The notes beneath the pieces were generated by a model, which was given only the letters and a program-made list of their open reading frames with translations, did no database searches and had not been told where the DNA came from. From NCBI GenBank assembly GCA_038230335.1, contig JBBRNL010000011.1, positions 1 to 64,000 on the forward strand: 64,000 bases of DNA, in the 5' to 3' direction. Source of the DNA: JBBRDU01 sp038230335. GTDB taxonomy: Bacteria; Verrucomicrobiota; Verrucomicrobiia; Chthoniobacterales; UBA10450. Below, one piece after another: positions 1-9,558 of the stretch; position 1 is the first letter of the stretch, and every line of letters begins with the position of its first letter. The translations under genes were made by a program, and so were the position numbers.

Positions 1-40
<40 letters not shown>

Positions 41-480
41 GTGATGCGACGTGAATTAAACACGGTGAGCTCCGGATGACCAACCCGGAAAGCTCCCGGG
101 GCTATGGAATGAGCGAAGGTGGATCGCGATCTCCGAGCGCGATGTCCCCAGCCAAAGCGCCAAAGGCGCCCAATTTGGGCGGCTTCACCGCTCGGGGATT
201 GCTATCGTACTCGGAGAGCCCGATCCACCACTAATGACTTTCGGAAAGGCCTCCTCCAGCCTCACGTATTACTGCTCTCACTCTGAACGCTGGCATCGGC
301 CAGCCGACGTTCTGAGAAGGATTATCGGCAAGATGCGGATGCCACGCCCTGCTGACGGGATCAAAAATCTCAAGGAACCGGCTCGTGCCTGCACGAGCAA
401 CACAATCATGGTTGCCACGTCTTCGCGTCCGATGGAAATCTGCTGGACAAGCCCTGGTCCCAGAAGATAACAACTTCAGT
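41..480. other. 440-bp gene-free stretch with one repeat element
   Basis: No convincing coding sequence is visible; the short ORFs here lack codon bias and recognisable motifs. The first half holds an imperfect inverted repeat (118-229, listed separately). The remainder is probably the upstream region of the outer-membrane protein gene, but no clear promoter pair was identified. Confidence 0.5.
118..229. repeat. Inverted-repeat element, family R3
   Basis: The left arm (118-144, GGTGGATCGCGATCTCCGAG...) is the imperfect reverse complement of the right arm (204-229, ...CTCGGAGAGCCCGATCCACC). The roughly 60 bp between them is itself partly self-complementary (AGCGCC/GGCGCC, CCCC/GGGG). A half-copy of the same word lies at 21275-21301, so this is a dispersed element rather than a local palindrome. 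Confidence 0.7.
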
Positions 481-1344
481 ATGAAACGTAACTGCAATTT
501 GGCCCTTATCGGAACACTGCTCGGGGCCGGAATGACGGTGTCAGGTTTGGCCGGACCGGAGCCGATCGCGGATTACTCGAAGGACAAGAACGTAGTCGAA
601 CAGAAGGTCGAGCAGGAATGCAATTGGTATGTAAGTATCGGCGGCGGGGCTGATTTTGATTACGGCACCACGGAATTTAACCGGGCCCGCACAATTCCGG
701 GAGCGCTCGGATTGGCCGAGATCGATGTGGCCTCACACGATTATAATGACGTCTACGACACGAACTACCGAATCCAGGGAGAGGTCGGATACGCCCTCGG
801 TCAACATGTAGAACTCTTCGGCCGGTTTAGCTACGACGCCGCGGGCAGTCAGACGACTGGCGGCAGTGTCGTGCGAAGCATCGCTGGCAACCTGGCTCTG
901 GAAAGCACCTGGAGCGATTACAATTCGTATGGCGGTGAGCTCGGCGTCCGTTATTTCTTCCTCTCGCGGCGCGCTTGCGTTCGTCCGTATATTTCGCTTT
1001 CGGGTGGTGCGACTCGGGTGGAAAGCATCAATTTGACGACTCGTGCTACAACCGACTTTGGTCCCTTCTCCGCGGGTGACGTTGTTTTTGACGGCCGATT
1101 CTACGGCAACAGTACCGTGGCAACTGGTTCCGTGCTGGCCGGCTTCGAAGTTCCGGTCACGCGCTGTTTTGCGATCGGAGCTGACGCGGGGCTGCGTTAC
1201 GAATCGAAGCTCGCTCAGGACGATAACGATCTCGACCGCGCCACGTTCTCAGGGTTCGGATTTCCCAACCTGAACAAGCTCAACGATAACGCGGGCGACC
1301 GTTTGTTTTGCCCGGTAACGCTCTACGCCAAGATCCGCTTCTAG
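481..1344 (+). CDS. Outer-membrane beta-barrel protein
   Basis: Encodes 287 residues from ATG 481; an upstream in-frame ATG at 385 would only add a non-coding-looking tail. Residues 1-24 form a Sec signal peptide (basic MKRN start, hydrophobic core, cleavage near SGLAG). The rest alternates short amphipathic stretches rich in Tyr, Gly and acidic residues and ends in an aromatic residue (KIRF), as expected for a small 8- to 12-strand barrel in the outer membrane. Two Cys pairs may form loop disulphides. It stands alone, facing the convergent response-regulator gene. Substrate unknown; it could be a porin or an OmpA-like scaffold barrel without a peptidoglycan domain. Confidence 0.8.
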   Translation: MKRNCNLALIGTLLGAGMTVSGLAGPEPIADYSKDKNVVEQKVEQECNWYVSIGGGADFDYGTTEFNRARTIPGALGLAEIDVASHDYNDVYDTNYRIQGEVGYALGQHVELFGRFSYDAAGSQTTGGSVVRSIAGNLALESTWSDYNSYGGELGVRYFFLSRRACVRPYISLSGGATRVESINLTTRATTDFGPFSAGDVVFDGRFYGNSTVATGSVLAGFEVPVTRCFAIGADAGLRYESKLAQDDNDLDRATFSGFGFPNLNKLNDNAGDRLFCPVTLYAKIRF

Positions 1345-1392
1345 GCAGAAAGCGAAGTGGTCTTCCAGTGTCCGGGCAGCTGGCGGAGCGTT

Positions 1393-1785
1393 CTACTTCT
1401 GCTCCTTGCGAGCGAGCAGGTCCCGAATGGTTTTTTCCCACTCAGTAAACGACGCCGGCTTCCTTAAATAGGCATCGCCGCAGACGGAGAGTGCCTCCTG
1501 CTGCGAGTGATCGTCCGCGTAGGCCGTGTAGTAAACGATGGGAACATTGGGCTGCAGGCCACGCAACTGCTGACAGAGTTCGATACCGGTACCATCGGGC
1601 AGGCGCACATCCAGAATGCAAAGGTCGAACGCTGTTTCTCTCGCAAGCTGCAAGGCTTCATTGACAGTCCCGGCCGTGAGAACGTCATAACCAAACTCCT
1701 GGAGGGATCCGGCCATGAGAAGACGCACATCGGGATCATCATCTACATGCAGGATACGCGGTTTTGGTTTTACTTCCGATGTCAC
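1393..1785 (-). CDS. Receiver-only response regulator
   Basis: A 130-residue protein that is a complete CheY-like receiver with no output domain. The acidic pocket is D15-D17, the phospho-acceptor D59 (ILDVRLPDGTG), the switch threonine T87 and the conserved lysine K109 (LRKP). Stand-alone receivers act by protein contact, for instance in phosphorelays or by allosteric control of a kinase. No kinase is adjacent; the nearest is the hybrid kinase about 5 kb away on the same strand (6659-8884), whose receiver shares the LPDGTG signature. A link between them is inference. The gene converges on the outer-membrane barrel gene. Confidence 0.93.
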   Translation of the reverse strand: MTSEVKPKPRILHVDDDPDVRLLMAGSLQEFGYDVLTAGTVNEALQLARETAFDLCILDVRLPDGTGIELCQQLRGLQPNVPIVYYTAYADDHSQQEALSVCGDAYLRKPASFTEWEKTIRDLLARKEQK

Positions 1786-1887
1786 AGGATGAGCATGTCA
1801 CCGCGGGCAAGACCGTGTCGATCTTTTACGAATGGCCCGCGGCCTTGGATGAAAAGGCCACCTGTGTTTCGCTACGAGCAGCAACAT

Positions 1888-2328
1888 CTAAGGTTTGGCC
1901 GTCGTCGCGGGCACTGCGGACGGAGCTGGAGAAGCGGAGCCCGCGTTCGTCAGGTCGTCTACTTTTGAAGTAATGTCGGAAGGCGACTTGATGGAAATCT
2001 GCGGCTTGCCTTTGTGGTCCTCGATCTTTCCGGTCACGCTCACCGTTTTGCCGTCGTAAATCTTCACATCCTTAAATTCGGCGGCGGCCGAGGCTGGCAC
2101 GAAGACAGTGAACGCTTCGTTAGGGTGCTTGCCGCCCATGTTCAGAAAAATGTTACCGCCCTTGGCCTGGTAGGCAGCCTCCACCTTGTCCGTGACCGTG
2201 GCGGTCTCTCCGATATGCTTGGCCGCTTCCAGCGCGGTGTATTCAGCCGAATCCTTGGCCTGCCCGCGAGGCGTAAATCCAAACACGGCGCACGCCAAGA
2301 CTGTCCCCAAAAAAACTTTGCTCCTCAT
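1888..2328 (-). CDS. Secreted OB-fold protein
   Basis: 146 residues from the ATG at 2328. The longer reading frame (to 2643) overlaps the neighbouring gene and its extra N-terminus is low-complexity Arg/Gly. Residues 1-25 are a signal peptide ending near GQA. Residues 35-125 resemble periplasmic OB-fold domains (GETATVTDKVEAA, then VSVTGKIEDHKGKPQISI). The tail is Ala/Pro/Ser/Thr-rich. It lies 44 bp after the TPM-domain gene on the same strand, so the two may be co-transcribed. Ligand unknown. Confidence 0.75.
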   Translation of the reverse strand: MRSKVFLGTVLACAVFGFTPRGQAKDSAEYTALEAAKHIGETATVTDKVEAAYQAKGGNIFLNMGGKHPNEAFTVFVPASAAAEFKDVKIYDGKTVSVTGKIEDHKGKPQISIKSPSDITSKVDDLTNAGSASPAPSAVPATTAKP

Positions 2329-2372
2329 GGAGCCAAGGTTCCGAAGGGCCGGGGAATTGTCGAGGATGGATT

Positions 2373-3437
2373 TTAGTGCGGGCGCCAGATAACCGTGGCG
2401 CCCGCCCCACCAAAGTGGCCCAGACCTCCGACCATGACGCTCATGCCAGTGAGCAGGATCAGCACGACGGTCAGGATGCGGACCGCACCGATTATGCCGC
2501 GAAACATATCGGCCCCCTCCACGTCCTTCGCTATCTCGCCGAATACCGGAGGCGGGCGGCGGAAAAACTGGCCCGGAGCGAATTGCTGGCGCAGCTCGCT
2601 GCGTTGAAGATTCCGTAAGGTTGGACTCTTCCAGAGTCGCCACGGCAGCAGCAAAAAAGATGGAAGTGCCTCAATCAGCGGGACCGCGCCGCTGAAGAAA
2701 ATCCCGGCAAAGACCGACGCGAAGATCGACATGCCGATGCGACCCTTCGTTTCTTCGGCCAGAAATCGCGCCCAGGCGACGCGAGCGATGCTCGGGAGAT
2801 TGCGAACGCCTGCGATGAAATACCGCGCGGCTGAGGCGCGCCGGCCGCTCCGGATATCCTCCGCCGCGTTTAATTTGGCCAGAATCGCCTCGATCCCGGC
2901 ATCAAGCCCTCCCTCGAAATCGCCCTTCGCAAAAGAGGGCGCGATGATGTCTTCAAGAATCGTTCGCGAATCCAAATCGGTTAGAGTGGACTCCAGACCG
3001 TAGGCTACTTCCAGTCGCATCGTATGCTCTTCCCGAAAGATAAAAAGAATCAGCCCATTGTTCGCACCGGCCTGGCCGATCTTCCACGCGTTCGCCGCGG
3101 AGGTGGTGAACTCATCGATCGAATCCGCGGGCGAGCGCGAATAAATGACGGTGACGAATTGCGCGCGGGGCGAGACTTGCACCCAAAAGTCTTTGCCGGC
3201 GGCGAATTGCGGCGAAACCAATTGCGCGTAGTCATTGAAAAAATGGACGGGCGCAAGCGGTGGTGGCTTCTCCAGCTTCTTCGGCAGGGCGAGAGCGACC
3301 ACGCACCCGGCGACCGCGAGAATGGCCACCCCCCAAAGGAATGCCCTGGCGGCGTGACTACGCTCCCTGACGGGGGGCGCGACCGGCTCGGCCCTCCCCG
3401 TGTGAAGACAAACTTTCTGACGAATCCCCATGCCCAA
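2373..3437 (-). CDS. TPM-domain membrane protein (YgcG/Psb32-like)
   Basis: 354 residues. After a basic tail, a transmembrane segment at about 32-50 precedes a TPM domain (about 65-200) with FNDYAQLVS at its start and the family hallmark GANNGLILFIFREE...LEVAYGLE. Two further hydrophobic segments follow (about 235-265 and 320-345), the last ending in a Gly-rich stretch as in many YgcG proteins. TPM domains are periplasmic or lumenal folds linked to repair of membrane proteins; biochemical role unsettled. The start codon is uncertain because a second ATG lies two codons in. Same strand and close spacing with the OB-fold gene suggest a shared transcript. Confidence 0.85.
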   Translation of the reverse strand: MGMGIRQKVCLHTGRAEPVAPPVRERSHAARAFLWGVAILAVAGCVVALALPKKLEKPPPLAPVHFFNDYAQLVSPQFAAGKDFWVQVSPRAQFVTVIYSRSPADSIDEFTTSAANAWKIGQAGANNGLILFIFREEHTMRLEVAYGLESTLTDLDSRTILEDIIAPSFAKGDFEGGLDAGIEAILAKLNAAEDIRSGRRASAARYFIAGVRNLPSIARVAWARFLAEETKGRIGMSIFASVFAGIFFSGAVPLIEALPSFLLLPWRLWKSPTLRNLQRSELRQQFAPGQFFRRPPPVFGEIAKDVEGADMFRGIIGAVRILTVVLILLTGMSVMVGGLGHFGGAGATVIWRPH

Positions 3438-3536
3438 TCACAAGCGTGCAATCGAACACCCTCGCTCGGCAAGTAAAAGCGCGGATGAAGCCTCGACCGA
3501 AAAGCAGGTCCGATGCATCCACCACCACCGGGAAAC

Positions 3537-3905
3537 TCAATGAGGTTTTTGGTCGAACTCTTTTAACTTACCGTTGAAATAGCTGGCTGTGTCCACCGTC
3601 TTCCCGTCCTTGAATCGAATCTGATAAGGCTTGTTACTCATTGATGATTGCGAAGCACAATACTTGATGAAATCTTCGGCCGTTTTCACACGCTCTCCTC
3701 CGTAGGCGAGCTTCTTTTGCAAATGGTCGCAGGCGGCCTTGGCGTTGTACTCGCTTCCGTTGCGGATAAAAACAGCGCCTTCCAGCGAACTAAGCGATTG
3801 GATTAGGTAGTCGATGCGTTGCTGTTCATGCGCGTCGCGCGCGAAGGAGACGATCGGCCATGCCAGCAAGCCAACCAGCAAGAGTGAGAGCGTGCGCATG
3901 GTCAT
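3537..3905 (-). CDS. DUF5329 (YfeK-like) secreted protein
   Basis: 122 residues with a signal peptide (cleavage after about residue 22, SFA-RD). The mature part matches the DUF5329 pattern: IDYLIQSLSSLEGAVFIRNG, then HLQKKL, then AEDFIKYCASQSS, then PYQIRF. The start overlaps the stop of the upstream phospholipase-D-like gene by 4 bp, a sign of translational coupling. A second ATG two codons downstream (3899) is equally possible. Function of the family is unknown; genomic pairing with a cardiolipin-synthase-like enzyme hints at an envelope role. Confidence 0.85.
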   Translation of the reverse strand: MTMRTLSLLLVGLLAWPIVSFARDAHEQQRIDYLIQSLSSLEGAVFIRNGSEYNAKAACDHLQKKLAYGGERVKTAEDFIKYCASQSSMSNKPYQIRFKDGKTVDTASYFNGKLKEFDQKPH

Positions 3906-5212
3906 AATTCGGGTTCCAAGGGCGTGACGGCCTTATTGAGAACCTTGTTCCAAATGGGTTCATGCTTCAGTGCTTCGAGCGTGATCTCTTTCGATCGGGC
4001 CTTGTCCTGCTCAAAAACCCGAGTCTGCTGGGCGGCGAAGCTCGGGTTGAGCACGTTCAAGTTGGCCTCCGCGTTCAGACGAAAGGAACGCGCGTCGAAA
4101 TTGGAGGATCCAACCGAAACCCAGTTGTCGTCCACGATCATGTATTTGCAGTGAAACATGGTGGGCTCGTATTCGTAAATGCGAATGCCGGCCTCGAGCA
4201 ACTGCGGCCATTTATTGTGCGAAATTTTCCGAACCGCTTTTTGATCGATATGCGGCCCCGGCACGATGATCTCGATATGGACTCCGCGATGAGCCGCGGC
4301 TAGGAAGGTGTCGATGGCCAGCTTATCCGGGACAAAATAGGCATTGGCCAATCGCACATTTTTTGAAGCCGAGGCGATCGACATGAGATACATGAGTCGG
4401 GCGCTCTCGCTTCCGCCCTTGGGCGAACTTTTGAATGTCTGCGCCTTATATGATCCCTCCCCGGCCAGAGAAGGGAAATAGCCATCGCCGTGCAAGACGC
4501 CGCCGTTCGTGCGCAACCAGTTGTCCAGAAACGCGGACTGCAACTCGGCTACGACCGGGCCTTCCACGCGATAATGATTATCGCGCCAGTGCTTGGAGTC
4601 TTGCGCGTGACCGTCCCATTCATCGGCGATGCCGACGCCGCCGGTGAACCCAATTTTCCCATCCACGATCAAAAGCTTTCGATGGGTCCGATTATTGATG
4701 CGGGACGGACTGTACCAAAAGTTCGGCTTGTACCAGGCCAGGGGATTGTACTTCACAACCTGCACACCAGCGTCCTTCATTTCCTCAAGGGATGAACGCT
4801 CCATGCTCTGGGTTCCCTGCCAGTCGAGAATGACGTGAACTGCCACTCCGGCGCGGGCCCGTTCGGCTAGCGCGCGGGCAAACTCACTCCCCACCTTTCC
4901 TTTCCAGTAGACGTACGTCTCGAAATCAACGGTGCGCCGGGCACCGCGAATGGCCTTGAGCATGGCCGGAAAAATTTCGTCGCCGTTTCGTAGGGTAACG
5001 ATCTTGTTGCCAGGCAGCAGTCCCGGGCCGAGCAGGTTACTCATAGTTCGCTCGAACTGCGGGTCACTCGTCGGATACTGGTGCTTAACCTGGTAATGTT
5101 CGCGCTGACTAAAAGTCGTGCAGGAAGCCAGGACCAGCCCGGCGAGGCATAGCACGGATCGGCCCGTGGATATTCTTCCACCACTGGTTCCTAAGATTAT
5201 TTTACCTGTCAT
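3902..5212 (-). CDS. Phospholipase-D-type cardiolipin synthase-like lipoprotein
   Basis: 436 residues with two HKD motifs: H177-K179-D184 (HRKLLIVDG) followed by GFTGG, and H354-K356-D361 (HCKYMIVDD) followed by GSSNFD. That arrangement is typical of bacterial cardiolipin synthases, which join two phosphatidylglycerols or a related donor and acceptor. Instead of the usual N-terminal membrane hairpin it has a lipoprotein signal with lipobox LASC (Cys31), so it is probably anchored outside the inner membrane, nearer to ClsB/ClsC-type or periplasmic PLD enzymes. It overlaps both neighbours by 4 bp (5209-5212 and 3902-3905), making a three-gene operon. Confidence 0.9.
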   Translation of the reverse strand: MTGKIILGTSGGRISTGRSVLCLAGLVLASCTTFSQREHYQVKHQYPTSDPQFERTMSNLLGPGLLPGNKIVTLRNGDEIFPAMLKAIRGARRTVDFETYVYWKGKVGSEFARALAERARAGVAVHVILDWQGTQSMERSSLEEMKDAGVQVVKYNPLAWYKPNFWYSPSRINNRTHRKLLIVDGKIGFTGGVGIADEWDGHAQDSKHWRDNHYRVEGPVVAELQSAFLDNWLRTNGGVLHGDGYFPSLAGEGSYKAQTFKSSPKGGSESARLMYLMSIASASKNVRLANAYFVPDKLAIDTFLAAAHRGVHIEIIVPGPHIDQKAVRKISHNKWPQLLEAGIRIYEYEPTMFHCKYMIVDDNWVSVGSSNFDARSFRLNAEANLNVLNPSFAAQQTRVFEQDKARSKEITLEALKHEPIWNKVLNKAVTPLEPEL

Positions 5213-6564
5213 AATGCCTCAATCGCCTGGATCACAGTCTGTCCCGGCTTAAAGATGGGCGCGAGAAGGCCTTTGGCGAAATGATTTTGCGCTGCGCGCA
5301 ACAGACGCGGCTTCAGATTATCGCGCAGATGGTCGGTCGGACCGCTCAAGGCCAACTCCGTCCAAAGATATCCGCGGGCGCTGCGCTTGAACACTTCCTC
5401 GCGCGCGCCCGGAAATTTATCGACCAGATCCGGCGCCACGCCGAGCTGGAACTCTCCGTCGATCTTTTGATCTTTCATAGTGAACTCTCCTTCGACGATA
5501 ACGAGCTCATTTGATTCGAGCAGGAAATTTTTGACGGTTAAGGCGGGCCCTTGTATCTCGTAGTCCGCCTTAATTTGTTGGATGGGCAACCGGGCGAGTT
5601 CCTCGCGGCCCGTAAATTTCGCCACGTTACGGAGGCCTTCGATGTTTTTCAGGATCGCTTTCGTGACCTTGATCGCGCCAACCGCGCGAGGCGATTGCTG
5701 CGAGCCGTCCTTCTGCACGCGAGCGGTGGCATCGAACTCGCCTTCCATCTTCGCGTCTTTGGTATCACTACCGAGGAATGGCGCCACCGGACATTTCGCG
5801 CAGGTCACTTGCACATCGAACGACTGCTGCTGTTCGAAGCGAACGTTGCCTGTCACGCTGATGGATCCCTCCCCTCCAATGCTGAGCAATCCTTCGTCAA
5901 TACGCAGAGCCGGCTTAGCGTAAAAGAGCTTGAATTGACGGAGTTGTGCGACTGGCCATTTCGTCTGGTGAAACGTGCCGCCGTCGCCATGGATTACAAG
6001 GTTGTGATCACGCGGGAAAAATTGTGCATGCACACCTTTGAATGCGCCTTCGGCCTCCGCTTTTGTGCCCCAGAACAAGTCGAGATGAGCCACATCCAAA
6101 AGACGAATATCCAGCTCGAGTGGCGACTCGGTTTTAGACGGCGGCTGCAACTCAGGCGCAATAAACTCGTCGCGCTCGATATGTCGCGCCGCCGCTTCTC
6201 CATAAGCGGCTTGCAAATGACCGACCTGCAGATTGTCTATCTTCCATTTCGCTCGCCAAAGTTCGGCCAGATTACAACTGGCGCGCAGGCGGGAGGCACG
6301 CATTTCGGTCAAAGCATGCGGGGGTGAAGCCCTGGCCAAAAATCCGCGCGAAGACACGGACAAGCCGTGCGATGCCAGCCGAAGATATCCGGAGTCGCAA
6401 TCCAACACCTTCGCCGTCTTACCCGCCAGAAGCTTTCGGAGACCCTTGGTTTCAAGCACCCGGCCCACGGCGTAGCCAAATCCGAAATAGCCGGCCATTC
6501 CGATCAGAACCAGAACGGCCAGGAAGATGCCTAAACGCCTTTTTGTTTTCGTCATTAGAACCAA
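5209..6564 (-). CDS. AsmA-like membrane-anchored protein
   Basis: 451 residues: one N-terminal transmembrane helix (about 10-30) and a long, mostly beta, periplasmic body with phrases such as LRLASHGLSV, IDNLQVGHLQ, VTGNVRF and ALTVKNFLLES that recall AsmA/DUF748 lipid-transfer proteins. A second ATG at codon 4 is possible. It is the first gene of an operon with the phospholipase-D-like lipoprotein (4-bp overlap), consistent with phospholipid transport and remodelling in the envelope. The AsmA assignment rests on overall pattern only. Confidence 0.6.
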   Translation of the reverse strand: MVLMTKTKRRLGIFLAVLVLIGMAGYFGFGYAVGRVLETKGLRKLLAGKTAKVLDCDSGYLRLASHGLSVSSRGFLARASPPHALTEMRASRLRASCNLAELWRAKWKIDNLQVGHLQAAYGEAAARHIERDEFIAPELQPPSKTESPLELDIRLLDVAHLDLFWGTKAEAEGAFKGVHAQFFPRDHNLVIHGDGGTFHQTKWPVAQLRQFKLFYAKPALRIDEGLLSIGGEGSISVTGNVRFEQQQSFDVQVTCAKCPVAPFLGSDTKDAKMEGEFDATARVQKDGSQQSPRAVGAIKVTKAILKNIEGLRNVAKFTGREELARLPIQQIKADYEIQGPALTVKNFLLESNELVIVEGEFTMKDQKIDGEFQLGVAPDLVDKFPGAREEVFKRSARGYLWTELALSGPTDHLRDNLKPRLLRAAQNHFAKGLLAPIFKPGQTVIQAIEAL

Positions 6565-6658
6565 CGGCTACTTAGCAGGGCTCTTGCCGTGAAACTCATC
6601 GCTATTATTCGCAAGGCACGCGTTCTTCGGCCCTGTTAGAACACTCAAGACGAGCGAT

Positions 6659-8884
6659 TTAACGACGGCTCTGCAATAGCATCCAGATGGTGGATTCCAG
6701 TTTCTGCAGGTTTACCGGCTTGGTCAGGTGGGCATCAAAACCAGCCTGGTGCGCACGTTCCACATCCTGCTGCATGCCGAAGCCGGTTAACGCAATGGCC
6801 GGAATGTCGTTCTTTAGTTTTGCCTGGGTCACAAAATCCAATCCTGTCCCATCGGGCAATCCCAGGTCACAAAGGAAAATATCGAACTTCTCCTCGTGCG
6901 TAGCGTTGAGACCGGTCTTCACAGACTGTTCGGCCCGCACTTCGTAACCGCGATTCTGTAAAAGCCGCGTCAGCGCGCGAGCGGTGTCCACGTGATCTTC
7001 AATCAGCAGCACCCTCGCCTTTCCGGCCCGGACCGGCTGCGGCGGCTCGCCCCCGTTCTCTTTGGGAACGGGCTTTGCCGTGGCGAAGCTGACGGTAAAG
7101 GTTGAACCTCGCCCCAATCCATCGCTTTTAGCAGTTAAATTACCATCCAGCAGTTCGACCAAAGCGCTTGAAATAGCCATGCCGAGACCGAGGCCACCGT
7201 AACGGTTACTGCGACTTGGGTCGGCTTGTTCAAACGGGATGAACAACCTTGAAATCGTATCCCTCGTCATACCGATTCCCGTATCGGCAATCTCGACTTC
7301 GATGCGCCCGTCGCTCGTGTTGGAAGTCGTGATCGTGATGTCGCCGCTTATGTCGGTGAACTTGATTGCATTACGCAGAACATTCCAAAGCACCTGTTGC
7401 AGCCGCGCTGCGTCCGTATGGATTAAAGAAAGCGCGGCTTCCAGGCGCAGCGATACCTTCAGTCGCTTCTCCCGCAGTTCGCTCTGGGAAATGCCGATAA
7501 GAAATTCAATCAACGCGTGCACGTCGGTGCTTTCGGGAGAAAACGAAAGCATGCCACGCGCGATCCGCGTCAGATCAAGCAGGTCGTCGATGATTCTCGC
7601 TTCCAATTCAATACTTCGGCGCAGCATCTGGATGTCGCCTTGCAGCGAGGCGGGCACTTCCTCACTGGCTTCCAACAAATTCAGGGTGGCCAGCACTGGT
7701 GTGAGAGGCGTTCGTAATTCGTGCGAGAGCATGGCCAGAAACTGGTCCTTCGCCTTGTTCGCGGTTTCCGCCTTTTCCTTGGCCGCGCGCAAATCGGCCT
7801 CGTTCCTTCGATGCTCCGAGAAATCGCGAAAGACCAGAACCACGCCGCATAGTTTACCTTCCGCGTTGCGGATCGGTGCACCGCTGTCGTCTATCGGAAT
7901 TTCGCTCCCGTCCTTGCGGATGAGGAGGGTACGGTTGGCCAGGCCTACGACCACCCCGTGCTGCATCACCTTGTCGACCGGATTTTCGACCGGCTCGCGG
8001 TTCTGCTCATTCAGAATGCGAAATATCTCGGAGGCCGGACGGCCGCGAGTTTCGGCAAACTTCCATCCGGTCACCAATTCCGCTTCCGAATTCATAAAGT
8101 CGATCGCGCCTTTTTCGTCCGTCACGATGACGCAGTCGCCAATGCTGGAGAGCGTGACACTGAGCAGGTCTTTTTGTTCCTGCAGCTCGCGACCGCGGGC
8201 GCGAGCGGCGCCCAGAGCGGTATCGCGTTGCTCGAGCGAACGGCAGATGCGCCGAAAGGCCCAGGCGAGAAAGCCGATGTTCAAACAGGCGGCGAGCACG
8301 AAGACAAGCGTTCGAGTTCGTGTCGCCGCATCGCTCATTTCGCCGTCCTTTTGCAGCGCGGCCAACTGCTGCGTCTTGAGCCTGTTCACCGTCACCCTTA
8401 TTTCATCCATGATTTGACGGCCCTGACCCGTCCGCATCATTGCGGCAGCTGCGTCAAAATCCTTCGCATGGCGCAAGGCGATGGTGGACTGCAACTCAGC
8501 CATCTCCCGATCAATCAGGTTTTTTAGCGTAATGACCTCTTCCTGGCTCATTCCGAGGTCTTCCCGGGGTTTGATTCGTTGGATAACAACGGGCAGTTGT
8601 TTCAGGGCGTCGTCGTACGGTGCGAGATAACTCTCGTCGCCCACAATGATGAAGCCACGCTGGCCGGTCTCGGCGTCTTTTAGGGTCGATGCCAGTTGAT
8701 CGAGGTTGTTGATGATTTCACGGCGCTCCTGTTCGCGAGCGTGCGCCCGCAAAACGCGATTGCCAAAGCCGTAGGTCAGCAAGGTCGAAGCGATGATGAT
8801 CGCGGCCGTGAGGGCGAACACGCCTGTGACGAACCGGTGGCGTCCCGCCTTTCCCGACGAATCATGTTTTCCACGGTGATTCAC
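6659..8884 (-). CDS. Hybrid sensor histidine kinase (CHASE3-PAS-HisKA-HATPase-REC)
   Basis: 741 residues. A transmembrane helix (about 22-42) leads into a CHASE3-like helical sensor (about 45-185, with AETGQRGFI), closed by a second helix (about 191-210). A PAS domain follows (about 240-355), then HisKA with SHELRTP (phospho-acceptor H388), an HATPase with N box NVLRNAIKF, G1 ADTGIGM and G2 GLGLGMA, and a C-terminal receiver with FLCDLGLPDGTG. The internal receiver implies a phosphorelay, possibly towards a stand-alone regulator such as 1393-1785 (inference). No output gene is adjacent; the signal is unknown. Confidence 0.95.
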   Translation of the reverse strand: MNHRGKHDSSGKAGRHRFVTGVFALTAAIIIASTLLTYGFGNRVLRAHAREQERREIINNLDQLASTLKDAETGQRGFIIVGDESYLAPYDDALKQLPVVIQRIKPREDLGMSQEEVITLKNLIDREMAELQSTIALRHAKDFDAAAAMMRTGQGRQIMDEIRVTVNRLKTQQLAALQKDGEMSDAATRTRTLVFVLAACLNIGFLAWAFRRICRSLEQRDTALGAARARGRELQEQKDLLSVTLSSIGDCVIVTDEKGAIDFMNSEAELVTGWKFAETRGRPASEIFRILNEQNREPVENPVDKVMQHGVVVGLANRTLLIRKDGSEIPIDDSGAPIRNAEGKLCGVVLVFRDFSEHRRNEADLRAAKEKAETANKAKDQFLAMLSHELRTPLTPVLATLNLLEASEEVPASLQGDIQMLRRSIELEARIIDDLLDLTRIARGMLSFSPESTDVHALIEFLIGISQSELREKRLKVSLRLEAALSLIHTDAARLQQVLWNVLRNAIKFTDISGDITITTSNTSDGRIEVEIADTGIGMTRDTISRLFIPFEQADPSRSNRYGGLGLGMAISSALVELLDGNLTAKSDGLGRGSTFTVSFATAKPVPKENGGEPPQPVRAGKARVLLIEDHVDTARALTRLLQNRGYEVRAEQSVKTGLNATHEEKFDIFLCDLGLPDGTGLDFVTQAKLKNDIPAIALTGFGMQQDVERAHQAGFDAHLTKPVNLQKLESTIWMLLQSRR

Positions 8885-8974
8885 TGGGACTCGACTCGCC
8901 TCCCATTGTCAACGGCCGAGTTCCGCCGTCGCCGCAACAGCGCGGGTCTGAACCCGCGCATGAGACACGCGCGA

Positions 8975-9493
8975 TTACCAGGGCCACCAAGCGGCGAAAA
9001 TACCGCCCACCATCCCGGCCAGCGCCCCGGCCATGTTCTCCGACACAGAATGGCGCCCCAGATTCAAGCGCGACCAAAAAACGAGTACGGCCAGGGCCAA
9101 CGCTACCGAACCTGCCGGCGAACTCGTCCGAAAAAGAATGACCACGCAGTAAAATGCGAAGAGTGTGTGCAGCGATATTTTCAAACGCGTATTGATGATT
9201 GCGGCCAGGATTAGCAATCCGACCGTGACGATTGCACCACGCACAATGAAATTAGGCGCGCGCATGAACCACGTGGCCGTCACGCCCGCCGCGGAGATTG
9301 GGATAGCCCACGGATAAAAACGCTTTCGCTCCTCGCGAATCGAAACGTCACCATCCTTCCAGCGACCCGAGCGCACACCGACAAACAATAGAACTGCCGT
9401 TGGTACGATCACGGAAAGGAACAGGCACGCGACAATCGGCCACGCCGACGCCACGGTCATCTGTGTCCCAAGCACGATCGCCAGCGACGCCAT
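8975..9493 (-). CDS. PAP2-like integral membrane protein, start disrupted by a G tract
   Basis: The open frame from ATG 9493 encodes 172 residues with about five hydrophobic helices and a PAP2-like end (SLHTLFAFYC, then NLGRHSVSEN). The frame stays open upstream through a plausible N-terminus (FIARAVSWIGHPFVFV) but has no start codon there. An ATG at 9560-9558, 8 bp past the fumarylacetoacetase stop codon, opens straight into nine Gs (9558-9550). With eight Gs it would be in frame and add 22 residues; with nine it is not. The gene is therefore either phase-variable, using the internal start, or carries a homopolymer error. The HSxxE pattern replaces the classical PAP2 His, so activity is uncertain. 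Confidence 0.7.
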   Translation of the reverse strand: MASLAIVLGTQMTVASAWPIVACLFLSVIVPTAVLLFVGVRSGRWKDGDVSIREERKRFYPWAIPISAAGVTATWFMRAPNFIVRGAIVTVGLLILAAIINTRLKISLHTLFAFYCVVILFRTSSPAGSVALALAVLVFWSRLNLGRHSVSENMAGALAGMVGGIFAAWWPW

Positions 9494-9549
9494 GACAAAG
9501 ACGAACGGGTGCCCGATCCATGAGACGGCACGGGCGATGAACCGCGAAG

Positions 9550-9558
9550 CCCCCCCCC
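9550..9558. repeat. Nine-base homopolymer (C9 on +, G9 in the coding direction)
   Basis: The tract begins with the third base of an ATG that sits just after the fumarylacetoacetase stop codon. Removing one G would join this ATG to the open frame of the PAP2-like gene. Tracts of this length at a start codon are typical of slipped-strand contingency loci, but they are also classic sites of sequencing indels. Confidence 0.8.
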